A stretch of DNA of 64,000 nucleotides from Asterella californica (GCA_036924285.1 JAYKYS010000007.1:2666001-2730000); one strand, 5' to 3'; positions 1-10,977 are shown, counted from the stretch's first letter. A program made the numbers and translations. Notes: generated by a model from the sequence alone, not told the origin.

Positions 1-1971
1 TTGCACTTCCGGAGAAGGAAAAAGATCCACTACGTTCACACCCACATTTCGTTCTTCTCTCTCCTCTTCTGACGATGTATTTTCAGATTCTGAATCTGAA
101 GAATTGGTACCTACATCAGAAGTAGTATCGACAACTTCTGACTCCCAGTAGTCCGATGTGGGTCGATCCGATTCCGACGTCCCAACTTGATCTCCGAGCA
201 ATGGAACTTTGATCCGGTGGTGATTCGGTCCGATGCGTAAATAACCTTTGTGCCAGTTATCCGTTGCATGTACTGCTCGAAGCCAAGGTCTTCCGAGTAA
301 CATTTCATAACTTGACTCTTTCAAGATTTGAAATGTCATGTTTACTTGCACTCCCATTACTGACACACAAACTCTCTCCAGCACTCCCAATGGTCTAACT
401 CGCTGTCTGTTAGCCATGCCCACCGTGATACTAGAAGGACGAGTTGGTACTAGATCCAACTTCCTCATGAGTCGTTCTGAGATGGCATTTACTGCCGATC
501 CTCCATCGACAAGAACATCCGAGACATCTCTCCCATTGATACGAGCCTCTACTTTTGATGCCTTGTTGCACACCTCTCCTTCACTAGCATCTAAAGCACT
601 CACACCGACAGTAGAAGGATTTACCTTCTTCTTCCGACCTCGTCGGGAGCTTAGACCGCTACGAAGTTCTTTTCTCACCGAAGGATTCAGAGCAATCAAC
701 TGTCCCACAGTAATGTTTGCTCGTTGCTTACCCACGTCTTCCACCACATTGTATTTTGATTGCTCCATCGAAATTGTGAAATCAGTATTTCCCAATTTCT
801 TCCGCCGTTCTTTGGTTTTTGAAGAAGATTTGCTACTCCTAGTATTTTGACTTGGAGAATCTTCCATCACGACTGGTTCTCCCTTGTCGAAATGCGTCCT
901 CATCCTCTTCCTCTCTTGAGCCAACAGCTCTACAGATTGAAAACCTTCTCGTACATCTCGTGGCTCCAAGATGTCAATGCATGCTACACCCTTGTCCTTG
1001 CTTTGTGAAGTTGAAGCTCCATCCGCCGTTCCACCATTACGAATTGGACAATTGCGTTGGAAATGTGATCCTTCGCACGTAAAACATCCTTGGTTCGTGT
1101 AGTTACTTGGTGATCCTTGCGGTGGTCCACCTCTAGACTGATAGTTCCCATAACCTCGTGAGCCTCCTCCAACATTTGGACTGCGGTGTTGCAACAAATT
1201 CACCATATTGATCTTCAAATCTGCCAGAGACTCTGTCAAACTTTTCAACTCATCACGAAAGTCGGGAGTAACAGATCTAGATGGTACAGTGACTGTAACC
1301 GCATTAGTAGGAGCTACCGGAGTCAGATTCTGAAATCGAACAGTCGGAACACTCGCAGGCGTCATAGTTGGCATGATCGGCCCTTGCACATCTCCACATG
1401 CTGCCCCAACAGTCATTGGTTGCAAGTCGTCTCCATCCAGACTCTCTTCCATCCTGGTTGCGATCTTCACTGCATCAGCTTTCGAAGTTGGTCTCTCATA
1501 CCGCACTTGTGTTCGAGTCTCCGGCCTCAATCCTCCAATAAAATTCTTTGTGAGCATTGCTCCAATGCCCACCATCGTTGGTTCTACTACATCTCCACTC
1601 TTTCGTAAAACCACCCGAAACTTTTGTTCTAATTTCTCCACCCTCTCGGCGTAAGTCCTTACTTTCTCTTTCTCTCCTTGTTTGAGGTAAGTTACCTCTA
1701 CCATTAACTTCTCGTAACTTTCATCGGGAAGAAAAGTTTCAATTAAGGCCTCCGTCAATACTTCCCAAGTATCAACTGGAGTCCCCACTACGCTTCTCTT
1801 CTTCCTATCCTCATACCATGTCAATGCAGAATTCTCAAGAAATTCAAGTATCAACCCTACCCACTCGCTCTTCTTTCGATCTCCATTGCCAATGCATGCT
1901 CTTTTGAAGTCCCTCACAAATCCTTCCACGTCTTCTCCATCCTTTCCGTAAAACACCGGAAGTTTCCCCAT
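1..1971 (-). CDS. Ty3-type gag-protease polyprotein, 3' end beyond window
   Basis: I read this frame by hand from the ATG at 1971 to the window edge: 657 codons with no stop. An in-frame stop lies just upstream at 1993-1995. The first ~150 residues are a retrotransposon gag capsid-type domain rich in charged helices, including a LTWYED-type motif. Next come a proline/glycine-rich linker and a zinc knuckle CFTCEGSHFQRNC (residues ~296-308, spacing CX2CX3HX4C, one residue short of the usual CX4H). A retropepsin-like domain follows, with active-site motif VLVDGGSAVNAIS (Asp at residue ~489) and a later LLGRPWL motif. The DGGS motif replaces the usual D(S/T)G and occurs in some plant Ty3 proteases. 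The frame is acidic and serine-rich near the edge; RT should follow outside the window. The unbroken frame suggests a fairly recent copy. It belongs with the LTR at 3153-3951. Confidence 0.85.
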   Translation of the reverse strand, partial: MGKLPVFYGKDGEDVEGFVRDFKRACIGNGDRKKSEWVGLILEFLENSALTWYEDRKKRSVVGTPVDTWEVLTEALIETFLPDESYEKLMVEVTYLKQGEKEKVRTYAERVEKLEQKFRVVLRKSGDVVEPTMVGIGAMLTKNFIGGLRPETRTQVRYERPTSKADAVKIATRMEESLDGDDLQPMTVGAACGDVQGPIMPTMTPASVPTVRFQNLTPVAPTNAVTVTVPSRSVTPDFRDELKSLTESLADLKINMVNLLQHRSPNVGGGSRGYGNYQSRGGPPQGSPSNYTNQGCFTCEGSHFQRNCPIRNGGTADGASTSQSKDKGVACIDILEPRDVREGFQSVELLAQERKRMRTHFDKGEPVVMEDSPSQNTRSSKSSSKTKERRKKLGNTDFTISMEQSKYNVVEDVGKQRANITVGQLIALNPSVRKELRSGLSSRRGRKKKVNPSTVGVSALDASEGEVCNKASKVEARINGRDVSDVLVDGGSAVNAISERLMRKLDLVPTRPSSITVGMANRQRVRPLGVLERVCVSVMGVQVNMTFQILKESSYEMLLGRPWLRAVHATDNWHKGYLRIGPNHHRIKVPLLGDQVGTSESDRPTSDYWESEVVDTTSDVGTNSSDSESENTSSEEEREERNVGVNVVDLFPSPEVQ

Positions 1972-3130
1972 TCTTCTCTTCTTTTCTTCTTCTTACTCAA
2001 AGAACTGTTTGCGGATGTGAAGATCGCACTTCACCGCAATCTACAATTTCTCCGTTGAGCTCTCTCCTCTCCAAAGGTTGGAATAAGTTTGACCCTCATG
2101 GTCATCTTATCTCTCGTGTGATAGACTATCTCCATCCTCGCTAGAGGTCTTCACTCGTTCCGTTTCTACACTCAACCTTCTCTCGAGACCTTCGGCTACA
2201 ATTTCTAGCAAAGCAACCACTGCGCTACACTCGTGCTCAACTGGAATCCCGTCCACTCCACATCTAGGACAAAAGGTTGTAGGGTTAATGACGCCTTGTC
2301 TAGGGGAAGAAGGACCTATGTGTAAGCTTAAGTCGACCAACCCTCTTCGCTCACGCAAAAGTCTATTCTTCGTAGGACACTTGCTCACTTTATGTCCTTC
2401 TTCTCCACACAAAAAGCACCTCGAGTTCTTCTCCTGGTTCTTACGACTACTCTCTGCTTCTTCCTCAAATTCTAGTCGAAATTCTCCTTTCGCCAGATCA
2501 GCGGTAACTATCACCGCATAGCCTTGAGGGATCTTGCTCAACCTCAATTTCCACTCTTGCTGTCCTTCCATGACGATGATCCGTCATACATCTCTCTCGC
2601 TCTATAGTTTGTTTGACACTTTTGATCACTCGACTATCTTCTCGCTTAGCAATCTCTCACATTACTAAGTAGAAGCTTAACTTGTCAACCCTGAGCCTCA
2701 GAGATCGAACATAACCCTCTCAAGAATTCTGAAATTCTTTCACTCTTTTACTTCAGCAAGCGATATAACAGATTTGACCCCCCTTCGCTTCGAATGCCAT
2801 AACTCCAGTTCTACTCGATCAATTCACGCATGATTTGGGTGCCTAGATAGCTTATCTTGCAAGCTATCAGCATGGAAGATTTCAAGGTCTTACTCTAAAA
2901 ACTGAAAATATGAAAATGACTGTAAACTCCTTCCCGAGAGCTCACTATTTGATACCGAAAAACTCCGAAAGACATAACTCTCTCCTTACAATTGATCTCT
3001 CGGAGATATCAAGCTTATTGGAAAGCTTATCTTGCCCTCTATAACATGGTGTATGTACAAAGGTTCTGAACTCATGCTCAAAAACAGACATGAACTGTAC
3101 TAACGACTAAATATGAATCTTTGTATCGAG
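1972..3130 (-). other. 5' leader of the minus-strand Ty3 element
   Basis: Untranslated leader between the primer binding site and the gag start, apart from the accessory frame at 2107-2571. The stretch 2572-3130 shows no reading frame or RNA gene I can support. Confidence 0.55.
2107..2571 (-). CDS. accessory zinc-knuckle ORF in the retrotransposon leader
   Basis: A 154-aa frame starting at an ATG at 2571, between the primer binding site and the gag start of the same minus-strand element. It contains a canonical CCHC knuckle, CFLCGEEGHKVSKC (about residues 52-65). A second cysteine/histidine group, CPRCGVDGIPVEHEC (about residues 101-115), could form another zinc site. The rest is charged and probably helical. 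A CCHC protein upstream of gag suggests nucleic-acid binding. It could instead be the upstream part of an older gag, or a captured host zinc-knuckle fragment. No known family is recognised beyond the knuckle. Confidence 0.55.
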   Translation of the reverse strand: MEGQQEWKLRLSKIPQGYAVIVTADLAKGEFRLEFEEEAESSRKNQEKNSRCFLCGEEGHKVSKCPTKNRLLRERRGLVDLSLHIGPSSPRQGVINPTTFCPRCGVDGIPVEHECSAVVALLEIVAEGLERRLSVETERVKTSSEDGDSLSHER

Positions 3131-3148
3131 GTCCCGGCAACGGAACCA
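3131..3148 (-). promoter_or_regulatory. primer binding site, tRNA-Asp-like
   Basis: On the minus strand, four T's after the LTR end, the sequence is TGGTTCCGTTGCCGGGAC. It resembles the complement of the 3' end of plant tRNA-Asp, as I recall that tRNA, with two differences just after TGG and divergence after GGG. Its position next to the LTR supports a reverse-transcription primer site and fixes the element's orientation. Confidence 0.65.
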
Positions 3149-3152
3149 AAAA

Positions 3153-3951
3153 TGTAAGCCGGCCTGTCTCTCACCCAGGGGTACCTCAGATGACTAGGAT
3201 TACTAGTGCACCCTAATTACAAAGATTTAAGTACACCCATGCTCACTTCACTCAACTCTCTGACCCGTATGGTCACATCGATCCCTCTAATAGCGTTCCT
3301 GCACACAAGTTCTAATCCCGCTCTCAACATTACATCGCAAAATACTCAAGGACTCCCAAGGTCTCCAATGCTCACTTTACTTACAGTCAGGAAAATGAGA
3401 GTGTCTTCCACCTTCTCAACTCCTCCTTATATACTCTACAACTTCTTACCGTGGGAACTTTCACTAAGTTACGTTACCTCATGGTAAGTGCGCAATCCAA
3501 AATAGTAAAACTTCTAAAGGCTACTAAGCTTTTAAGAATAGCACACACATTACTTGTTCTACTTTACAAAAGTAAGAGATTCTCCTACTTTAGCTTTTGT
3601 AAAGTGTTAACTTTCCACGCTATCCAGTCGAAAGACGACAACACACTAATACGTCTTTTGAGGAGCATCTTTAGATCTTTGTGCATGACTTTTCATCATG
3701 CATCCAATCAGCGATGGTCAACAAAGTCACATACTTTTGGAAAGCATATTTAGAGCTCCGCACTTGTCATATAGTGCATAGTGGAACCTCTAATAGTTTC
3801 CTCAACTTAGTTATAACTATCTCAGCTAGTTATGACTACTTTTGATCACTCTAAATTTAGATCTTCAAACTAGAGTAACCTTTAAGATAGTCATACCTAA
3901 TGAAATGTATATAAGCATACACACAAATAATGGGATACTTGTGGTGTGACA
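3153..3951 (-). repeat. 5' LTR of the minus-strand Ty3 element
   Basis: 799 bp. On the minus strand it begins TGTCACACC at 3951 and ends CTTACA at 3153, so it has TG...CA ends. It sits next to the primer binding site. A core promoter (TATATAAGGAGG, minus) lies near 3427, leaving about 250 bp of R-U5. The high-coordinate end abuts directly on the interrupted RT of a plus-strand element (3952), so this LTR marks the insertion point. The partner LTR is outside the window. Short frames within it are not genes. Confidence 0.75.
3427..3433 (-). promoter_or_regulatory. TATA box of the LTR promoter
   Basis: TATATAA on the minus strand inside the LTR, followed by GGAGG; the expected start of transcription is near 3400. 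Confidence 0.5.
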
Positions 3952-6132
3952 GAGCGCATTAACTTCTTGAGACATGTCATTAGTGCAGAAGGAGTCGGTC
4001 CGGATATGCAGAAAGTGGACGCGATTGTGACTTGGGAGTCTCCGACTACAGTCAAGGGGATGCGGCGATTCTTAGGATTGGCGCAGTTCTACCGCAAGAA
4101 TGTGAAGGGGTTTTCAAAGATCGCGAAGCCGCTGACGGACTGGACGGGCAAAGACGCATAGGTAAGTTGGACCAAGGAGGTGGATGATGCATTTCAGACG
4201 ATCAAAGCTATTTTGTCAAAGGCGCCAGTATTGAAGCTGCCGGAGTTTGACAAACCATTCGAGGTGCACAAAGACGCGAGCGACTATGCGATTGACGGAG
4301 TGTTGGTGGAGGATGGAAAACCTGAAGCATACGAAAGCAAGAAGCTATCTGGGACGGAGAGTCGATGGCCGACTCACGAGAAGGAACTGTTCGCGGTGGT
4401 TCATTGCTTGAAGAAATGACGGCATTACTTGAGACTTCACAAAACCCAAGTGTATACTGATAATATTTCGCTCAAGTACTTTGAAACACAAGATCGGGTG
4501 ACGCCAAAGCAACTACGGTGGCATGATACCTTGGCGCTCATGAACGTGGAATTAATCCACAAAGCGGGAAAGGACAATGTGGTTCCTGACGCCTTGAGTC
4601 GCAAGGAGGAATATCTTTCATCGTCAACACAGATTTTGCGAGCTATGTATCCTAAGGAGTCAGACTTGGAGAGGCGAATACGTGAAGGTTACATGGGCGA
4701 TGATCAAGCGAAGAAATACTTGGAACAACTCAAGTGAGGGGTGAAGTTGCAGAACATGCAGCTAAGACATGGTTTACTCATGTTCAAGCAAAGTCGGGTT
4801 TATGTGGGACAAGGAAAACTTAGGACTAAGCTACTCAAAGAATGTCATGATGCGCCCTTATCAGGCCATAAAGGAGAGAAGTCCACTTTAGCAGTGATAG
4901 CTAAAAAGTTTTATTGGCCCCACATGAAAGACGATGTGTCTCACTTTATGAAAACATGCGTAACCTGTCAAGCGAATCGCGTTTCTTATGAGAAGAAACA
5001 AGGATTGGTTCATCCTTTGCCAATTCTAGCCAGACCTTGGGAAAGCATTAGCATGGACTTCATCACCTCTCTGCCTGACTCGAATGGATACAATGCAATT
5101 TTTGTGATAGTTGATCGGTTTAGCAAACTAGCGAAGTTTGCTCCGACCTTGGACACTGCAACAGCGTTTACGACTTCTCGGTTGTTCCTAGATACTTGGT
5201 GGCGTTCACATGGATTACCTCGGAGTATTATTTCAGATAGAGACTCTAAGTTAACAAGTGCCTTTTGGAAACACTTGTTCCAAAAATTGGGGACTAAGTT
5301 ACAATTTAGTACCGCCTTTCATCCGAAAACAGATGGGCAAACGGAACGAGTTAACTCGGTTCTGAATCAATACTTGAGGAATTATGTGAGTGCGGACCAA
5401 AGTGATTGGGCGGAGTGGCTCAGTCTTGCGGAGTATTGCTACAATTTCACGAAGCATTCGGCAACCGGTGAATCGCCCTTCTTACTGACTTACGGATGTG
5501 AGCCAGAAGGGCCTCTTGACTTGACTCTTGCAGGGAGTTCTACATCGGCACGACCAAGAACACGGCAAACATCAGCTGAAGAGTTGGTGGCGGCAATGCA
5601 GCGGCGCGAGGAGCAAGTTAAGAAGAACCTCGAGAAGGCGCAACAACGATACACGAAGCAGGTAAACAAGCATCAGCGGCAAGTGAAGTTTCAAGTGGGC
5701 GAAGAAATATGGTTAAGTGCAAAAAACTTCACACTTCCGAAGGAAATATCGGCAAAGTTTTCATCGAAGTTCGCGGGACCTTTTGTCATTGTCAAGAATC
5801 CGCATGAAGATGTCTATACATTAGACCTTCCTCGCGAGTGGCAGTTGCATCCGACTTTCCATGTTTCTTTATTAAAGAAATACTTCAAGGATGATTTGCG
5901 GCCGGAGCGCAAACAAGTACTCAGGCCTCAACTTGATGTCGTGCAAGGCGAAGCAGAATATGAGGTGGAGTCCATTTTGTGATCTTGGCGCAAATCAAAC
6001 CGGATGGAGTACTTGGTCAAATGGCGTGGTTATCATTTGAAGGAAGCAACTTGGGTGCCAGAGGAAGATCTCGCACATGCGAGCGAAGTATTGAACCTCT
6101 TCAAGCAGAGACAAGGACAACAAGGGGGTTAG
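3952..6132 (+). pseudogene. Ty3 chromovirus pol (RT end, RNase H, integrase, chromodomain)
   Basis: One reading phase throughout. It starts mid-RT (ERINFLRHVISAEGV, then the connection region). RNase H follows at ~4180-4600 (VHKDAS, HEKELFAVV, YTDN). The integrase zinc domain with CVTCQ lies near 4850-4980, and the integrase core at ~5030-5500 has its three acidic residues in SMDF, ISDRD and TDGQTERVN. A GPF-type C-terminal domain precedes a chromodomain (YLVKWRGYHLKEATW, ~5950-6130), and the frame closes with TAG at 6130. Four in-frame stops interrupt it: TAG at 4159 and TGA at 4417, 4735 and 5980. The upstream half of pol and gag are missing because another element inserted at 3951. Chromodomain presence puts it in the chromovirus branch of Ty3. 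Confidence 0.9.
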
Positions 6133-6865
6133 CAAGATGAGGACATCTCCTTCCAGCGAGGGGTGAAGAAACGACGAACCATACGAGTAGCAACTTGAGG
6201 CGATTTGGGCCGATGGACTTTGTAGCTTCGACTTGTGTTTGGAAATAAAGATTTTGTTTCTTGAAAATTTGTCTAAGTGTATTGGTAGTGCATGGCTATG
6301 ACTAGTTCTGATCAGATGCCTAGGATGTTGTCAAGAGGAGGAACGAAGCACACTCAAAGGAAGCGAGCTGGTTTGGATAAGCATCTAAATCAAGACTAAG
6401 TCTTGATGTCAAGACTTAGGTTTGCCGTAGCGTTGGCAAAGCAAGTATGAAATTTTATACTTGTCTTGGGGCTTGGGGTGATCTTGCTTTGCGGTTTTCT
6501 AACTGCAAAGTAAACTTAGTCGCGCGTCTAAGTCAAATCAGATTGCGACCGGAAAGTGAGTTTCGGGGGACCTTGTAAGTAGGTGTGAATACTTATAGTT
6601 AGCAAGTTAGAGTCTTAAGTAGAATGTTTAGAAATTGTCAACTAGTTTTGTTTAGAGTAAGCCAAAAAGGTAAGGCTTTTCCCGAGACTAGTTGGAATTT
6701 TCTAAGTGTTCTAGCGACAACTTAAGACTCAAGCCAAGAAGGGAATTGCGGGTTAGCTACCAGAACGCAATTTTGACGCCAAGGGGTTGGCTATCCATTT
6801 TGAACTTAGTGTTAACTTAAAGGATCATTGTTGATAAGGGCATCAACCTCCAAAGTGGGGGTGAG
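6133..6865 (+). other. 3' untranslated spacer and polypurine tract of the plus-strand chromovirus
   Basis: About 730 bp between the pol stop and the 3' LTR with no convincing reading frame. It ends in a purine-rich tract, AAAGTGGGGGTGAG (6852-6865), directly against the LTR start, as expected for plus-strand DNA priming. Confidence 0.6.
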
Positions 6866-7974
6866 TGTCGCGCCCCTCATTCTCAAGATCGGGCGCAGAC
6901 GCGAACAACAAAACCCTAGCGGACTTGCGCTAGGTTGTGAACGCTGCGAGTAGGACTTAACGGCTTGACCGGCAAGTCGGGATCAGATGAACCCTAAGTG
7001 GTTCTCTGAACCAAGGTTGGAACCTTGGGTTAGGACATAAGGGCCTGCCCCAAGAGGGCCCCAGACAAACGCTGACGTAAGGAGGCGAGTCTGGAAACGG
7101 ACTGAAACATGAGTCTCAGACATAGGCCTGAGACGTGGGTCCGAGACGCGGGATCGAGACGTGGGTCCGAGACGCAGACGAACCACAGGGTTCGACCCTG
7201 GGTCTGGACCACAGGTTTTCGGAAAAACTGCTAAGTGTTGGAGCTCCAGGGACGTTTTAGGTCGTGGACGGAGCTCCACGTAAGATCTCGAGGCGAGTGA
7301 GATATCATTGAAAAGGTCTCGTCGAGAGCTTTCCAGTGATATATAACACTCCTCGATTTGACCTCCGAGCTGGAAGTTATGGCCGAACCACAATCGGGTT
7401 GTGGTATAATTTTTAGGGACCAAAGAGGAGGGCGGGGCCGCCGATCCCCAGAAGTATATATGAGGGGGGGCTCGATGCCTCGGTGGGCCAGGACGAGTCA
7501 CCCGACCCCAGGGTTCGGCGGACGGACTCTGGGGGCATGAGGTGATGGCTGGGTCGGTTCCAAGACACGTTCGGATCTAGACTTGGATGTCTGGACTTAG
7601 GAACGATGTAAGGGCTGGGGCAAGACTAGGGAACGAGTCGGCGGGTTAGACCACCGTTCAGGAGCCTAGACCCTGACGGACATCACGGACGGTTGGGCCG
7701 CTAGGTGTGCTGGAGGCACCGTTTAGGACCCTGGACTTTATGGGAAGTCCGCCCCAAGTCATATTGTGACTTGCTCATGTTTGGGACCGACTTAGGCGGA
7801 TCTAAGTCGGGACTTAGGATTGCTGAGCTTGATGAATAGGGAGACGGTCCGGCTCCGGTCCGGACCAAACAGAACTAAGGTAAGTGGTGCATGGACGCTA
7901 ACTTGTGATTGTGTTTGCAGGTTAGCGGTGTAAAGTTTGCGACCTACTGAGTTAGAGCTTCCGCTGGCGCAACA
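6866..7974 (+). repeat. 3' LTR of the plus-strand chromovirus
   Basis: 1109 bp, beginning TGTCGCGCC and ending GGCGCAACA. These ends are inverted repeats with one mismatch in nine. It lies directly after the polypurine tract. A TATATATG box is at about 7455. It is GC-rich compared with its surroundings and has an internal 26-bp direct repeat (7130-7155 and 7156-7177, motif GAGACGTGGGTCCGAGACGC). Apparent reading frames here (for example 6983-7501 minus) are by-products of GC-rich sequence. Confidence 0.75.
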
Positions 7975-8115
7975 AGGCGGTAGAGGCGCGAAAATTCTGA
8001 AATATTCTCAAGGAGTCAACTAACAAGCTGCGCCATGTGATTATCAAATTTCTACCCCCTCTACACTAAGATCACTAAAAATATTACATGTGGATTCTCT
8101 TCTTGTTTTTTATGT

Positions 8116-8265
8116 CCATAAAGTCAATAACTTTAGTTCCACCACTAATATCAAGTAAAAAAGGAGATAATGGATATTTTCCACCTCCTCCCATAAAATC
8201 AATAACTTTAGTCTCACCACTAACATCAAGTCAAAAATGAGATAAGGATATTTTCCACCTCCTTC
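8116..8265. repeat. 75-bp tandem repeat, two copies
   Basis: Units begin CCATAAAGTCAATAACTTTA (8116) and CCATAAAATCAATAACTTTA (8191), and each ends in a TCCACCTCC-type tract. The copies differ by scattered substitutions and small indels. It lies in non-coding DNA after the LTR at 7974. Confidence 0.7.
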
Positions 8266-8689
8266 CTACAGTTTAGACAAAATGACAAGATAATAGTGCT
8301 CACTATTTAAGAAATATCTGAATTCTGTCGAAAATTATAACTAAGTTTAACCATAACTAACTTTGGTCATGACTAACTTGATACCTCCTTAAAGTACTTG
8401 GGCAGCAAATAAACATTCTCCACACTTAGTTATAACTAAACACCTTCCTAATAGATAAACTTCCTATGTGTAACATAAGTCGTTATAGTATAAAGATGTT
8501 ATGAGGTTTGTAGAATCGTGCTAAACTTGTCAGATGTACTTAGAGATCAAGCATCGGGACGGTTTGCTCTCTATATATCCACTTGCAATGCATTATATGT
8601 GGGTAGTGGATCAATTATCATATCAGTTGGGATATGATAGATGCAGTATTATGCACGATAGGATCTGTCCAACCAAGTGGAAGGACGAG

Positions 8690-9263
8690 CTTTACGTACA
8701 AAATCTACTGAAGGAGTTTGCAAATTCTTGCTAGAGGACATGATTTGTATGTATGGACGTGTTGGGAAGATTACAACCGAACTGTTTGCTCTATGGACTG
8801 ATCGCTGCACGCATAGTTTAGTGATCGAGTACATGCCATCTGAGCTAATGTAGAGGTAAAAATCTATCATGTCTATCGAAGAACAAATACCTACTTGGAA
8901 CGTTCTATCTTGGGAGGATAATAGTTCTACAGAAGATCTTCTTGCACTTCAGATTCGTCAACTGGAAAGAAGATCAGAGGACATACAGACTGCAATTGAA
9001 GATTGAGGAAGTCACTGTTAAAGAATAAGGGTAGGTTTGAAGAGTGTCATCGATTATGGCCGAAGGAAGACTACTGGGTGTTGGTGTATGATAGTAGCAT
9101 GGACAACCAACACAATACGCTTAGACAATTCTCTAAGCGGTGGTTTGGATCATATGTGGTTCTTGTTGTACATGACAATGCTACATATTCACTTCGGGAG
9201 CTTGATGAGACAAAGCTCAAAGTTTCTATTGTAAGAAATCATGTGAAATTCTTCAAGAAGTGA
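8690..9263 (+). pseudogene. decayed Ty3 integrase C-terminal part
   Basis: The pieces follow the order seen in a plant Ty3 integrase family. First is EDMICMYGRVGK near 8735, then a decayed linker, then EEQIPTWNVLSWED and LLALQIRQLERRSEDIQ (about 8878-9000). The longest intact piece is 9003-9263 (DYWVLVYDSSMDNQHNTLRQ, RWFGSYVV, DNATYSLRELDE, NHVKFFKK), the GPY/F-like tail of integrase. Stops and frameshifts separate the pieces (TAG near 8850, TGA near 9003). The gag-protease element at 53570-59892 may belong to the same wider family; this is inferred from remembered protein patterns. Confidence 0.7.
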
Positions 9264-9429
9264 GATGAAGAGATAAGCATGGAGGAAGTCGGAGTGGAAT
9301 TTGATCTCTTGAATGACGATGAAGAAGACCTTGTTCTTGAGAATATTGATAACGCCGACATCATCAAGACGAGGTGTGATGTCGTCCATAACTTGTAAGT
9401 ATTTGTGACGCATGCCAAAGGATGTGCAT

Positions 9430-10440
9430 GTTTAGAGAGTGTGGATGTCGTGTTTTGACACGACTCACATATGAATTTAACGTAGAACTCGTATTGTGAT
9501 GATTTCTGTATTCCGCTGTTGTTGTGATGCGGCTCTTGAGCGAAATTCTCGTAGAACTTATGTTGTGTTTTTTTTATGTTTCATGAACCTTATCGCATAA
9601 CTTGTCAAACGATGGATGGGTGCCACGATTGCAACTATCTCTTTGAGTGATCTCACGATAGTGGAACGTGTCAAATCAATAATTTGTACGCATTCACTTC
9701 AATGGTCCTTGTCGTTGCATCTAGGTATAAGATGATGGGTTGAGAGTTTGTGAGATATTCTTCCTTGTTTGGTATTTCACAAGTGTTTCTTAATGTCTTA
9801 CATTGAGAGTAACTAGTTGTGAGAGTTGTACTCATGGAGGGAGGATTGACCCAAGTTCCAAATTTTCCACTCTTGAATCCATTACATCCATCGTGATCAC
9901 TTTTAACAATGGTTTGTCGTCTACTTTGGTGAAGAGTTCAAGAGGAGGATGATGGACTTGCCTACTCTGATGATCTTGTCGATCGTCATGTACAAGGAGA
10001 ATGAGACCTGACTGTGCACATTTTACTTTGATAGGTGAATGGACTTTAACTCTACAGCCAACGTTACTTTCAACATCTGGGTTGAGATACGATGTCACTA
10101 TCACTGAAAGGTCAATCATTGTGCGTTGATCGTGAGAAATTTGATGAGGAGTACTATAATCAAGTGATGACTTCCTCATTTTTTAGTTGTATATTTCATC
10201 ATAGATCAATTCAAGGTCATTATCTTGACCTTGTATCGCTTCTCGTGTATTTTCGTGTCATTATCATCTCTATTGTCTGACGAGGGTGATTGTCTTGTGT
10301 TAAGTTTCGAGTCCGAAGTATTTTGGTTCAAGCTTTGAAGTGTTTTAGGGTTAGTGATCTCTAATCTTCTTTCTCTTTATACATTTTTTATCAATCAAGT
10401 TCATCCAAGTTCTAATGATGGTTTTGAGGTTTCAGAGGTC
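9430..10440 (+). repeat. degenerate LTR-like repeat, copy 1
   Basis: Follows the decayed integrase end, where a 3' untranslated region and LTR would be expected. It aligns by eye with 30415-31100 on the same strand through blocks such as GACTCACATATGAATTTAAC, GATGATGGACTTG and GATCTTGTCGATCGTCAT. No protein frame is convincing; the frames at 9832-10280 are short and overlapping. Boundaries are approximate. Confidence 0.55.
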
Positions 10441-10938
10441 TTTCCAGAGATCATTCACAGAGGGTTTGACTTATTTCTCATGCATATCTTTTAATATGAA
10501 AGAGTTTAACAAGTATCAGATCATACCTCTAAGTAACAACAATCTAACAAAAAGTCCATGAGTGAGTAATTGATTAAGCAATTACTCACTCGTGAGGTGA
10601 ATACAATCATGCAACGAGCATGCAACATTAGCTTCTGGAGAACTTTAAAGAATTAGATTTAAGATTTATAAAAAAAAACATAAATATTATATGAAAATCA
10701 TATAGTAAAATCTTTAAAAAATCTATGAATAATAAATATTAATCACACCTAGAGTTGTGGAGCAGTTCAGACATAATCCATAAGGAAAACGGGAGACAAA
10801 AACGCTTCCAAGAGTATAAGTGCAAAAAAACTAGTAGCGAAAAAAATTAATTCAAGCAGAAAATTTTATTTTTTATCAAACTCTTCCAAACATAAAAGTT
10901 AGGTAATATATTAAACCTTTGCATATTTTTCTCCTCGT

Positions 10939-10977
10939 GCATATTCGCCTTTTCCATCGTGGAAAAGGCGAATATGC
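10939..10977. repeat. perfect hairpin, 18-bp arms, 3-nt loop
   Basis: Arms GCATATTCGCCTTTTCCA (10939-10956) and its exact complement (10960-10977) around TCG. It is a well-preserved member of a dispersed family whose other members have ATGCATATT...GAATATGCAT ends around a CCTCTTCC-type stem. Confidence 0.85.

Noticed and set aside
338..850. 170-codon plus-strand frame
   Set aside because: It lies opposite the unbroken gag-protease frame, which has recognisable gag, zinc-knuckle and protease motifs; this strand has none.
6983..7540. Frames of 60-172 codons on both strands in GC-rich DNA
   Set aside because: They fall inside the 3' LTR (6866-7974), are repetitive because of the 26-bp repeat, and match no family.
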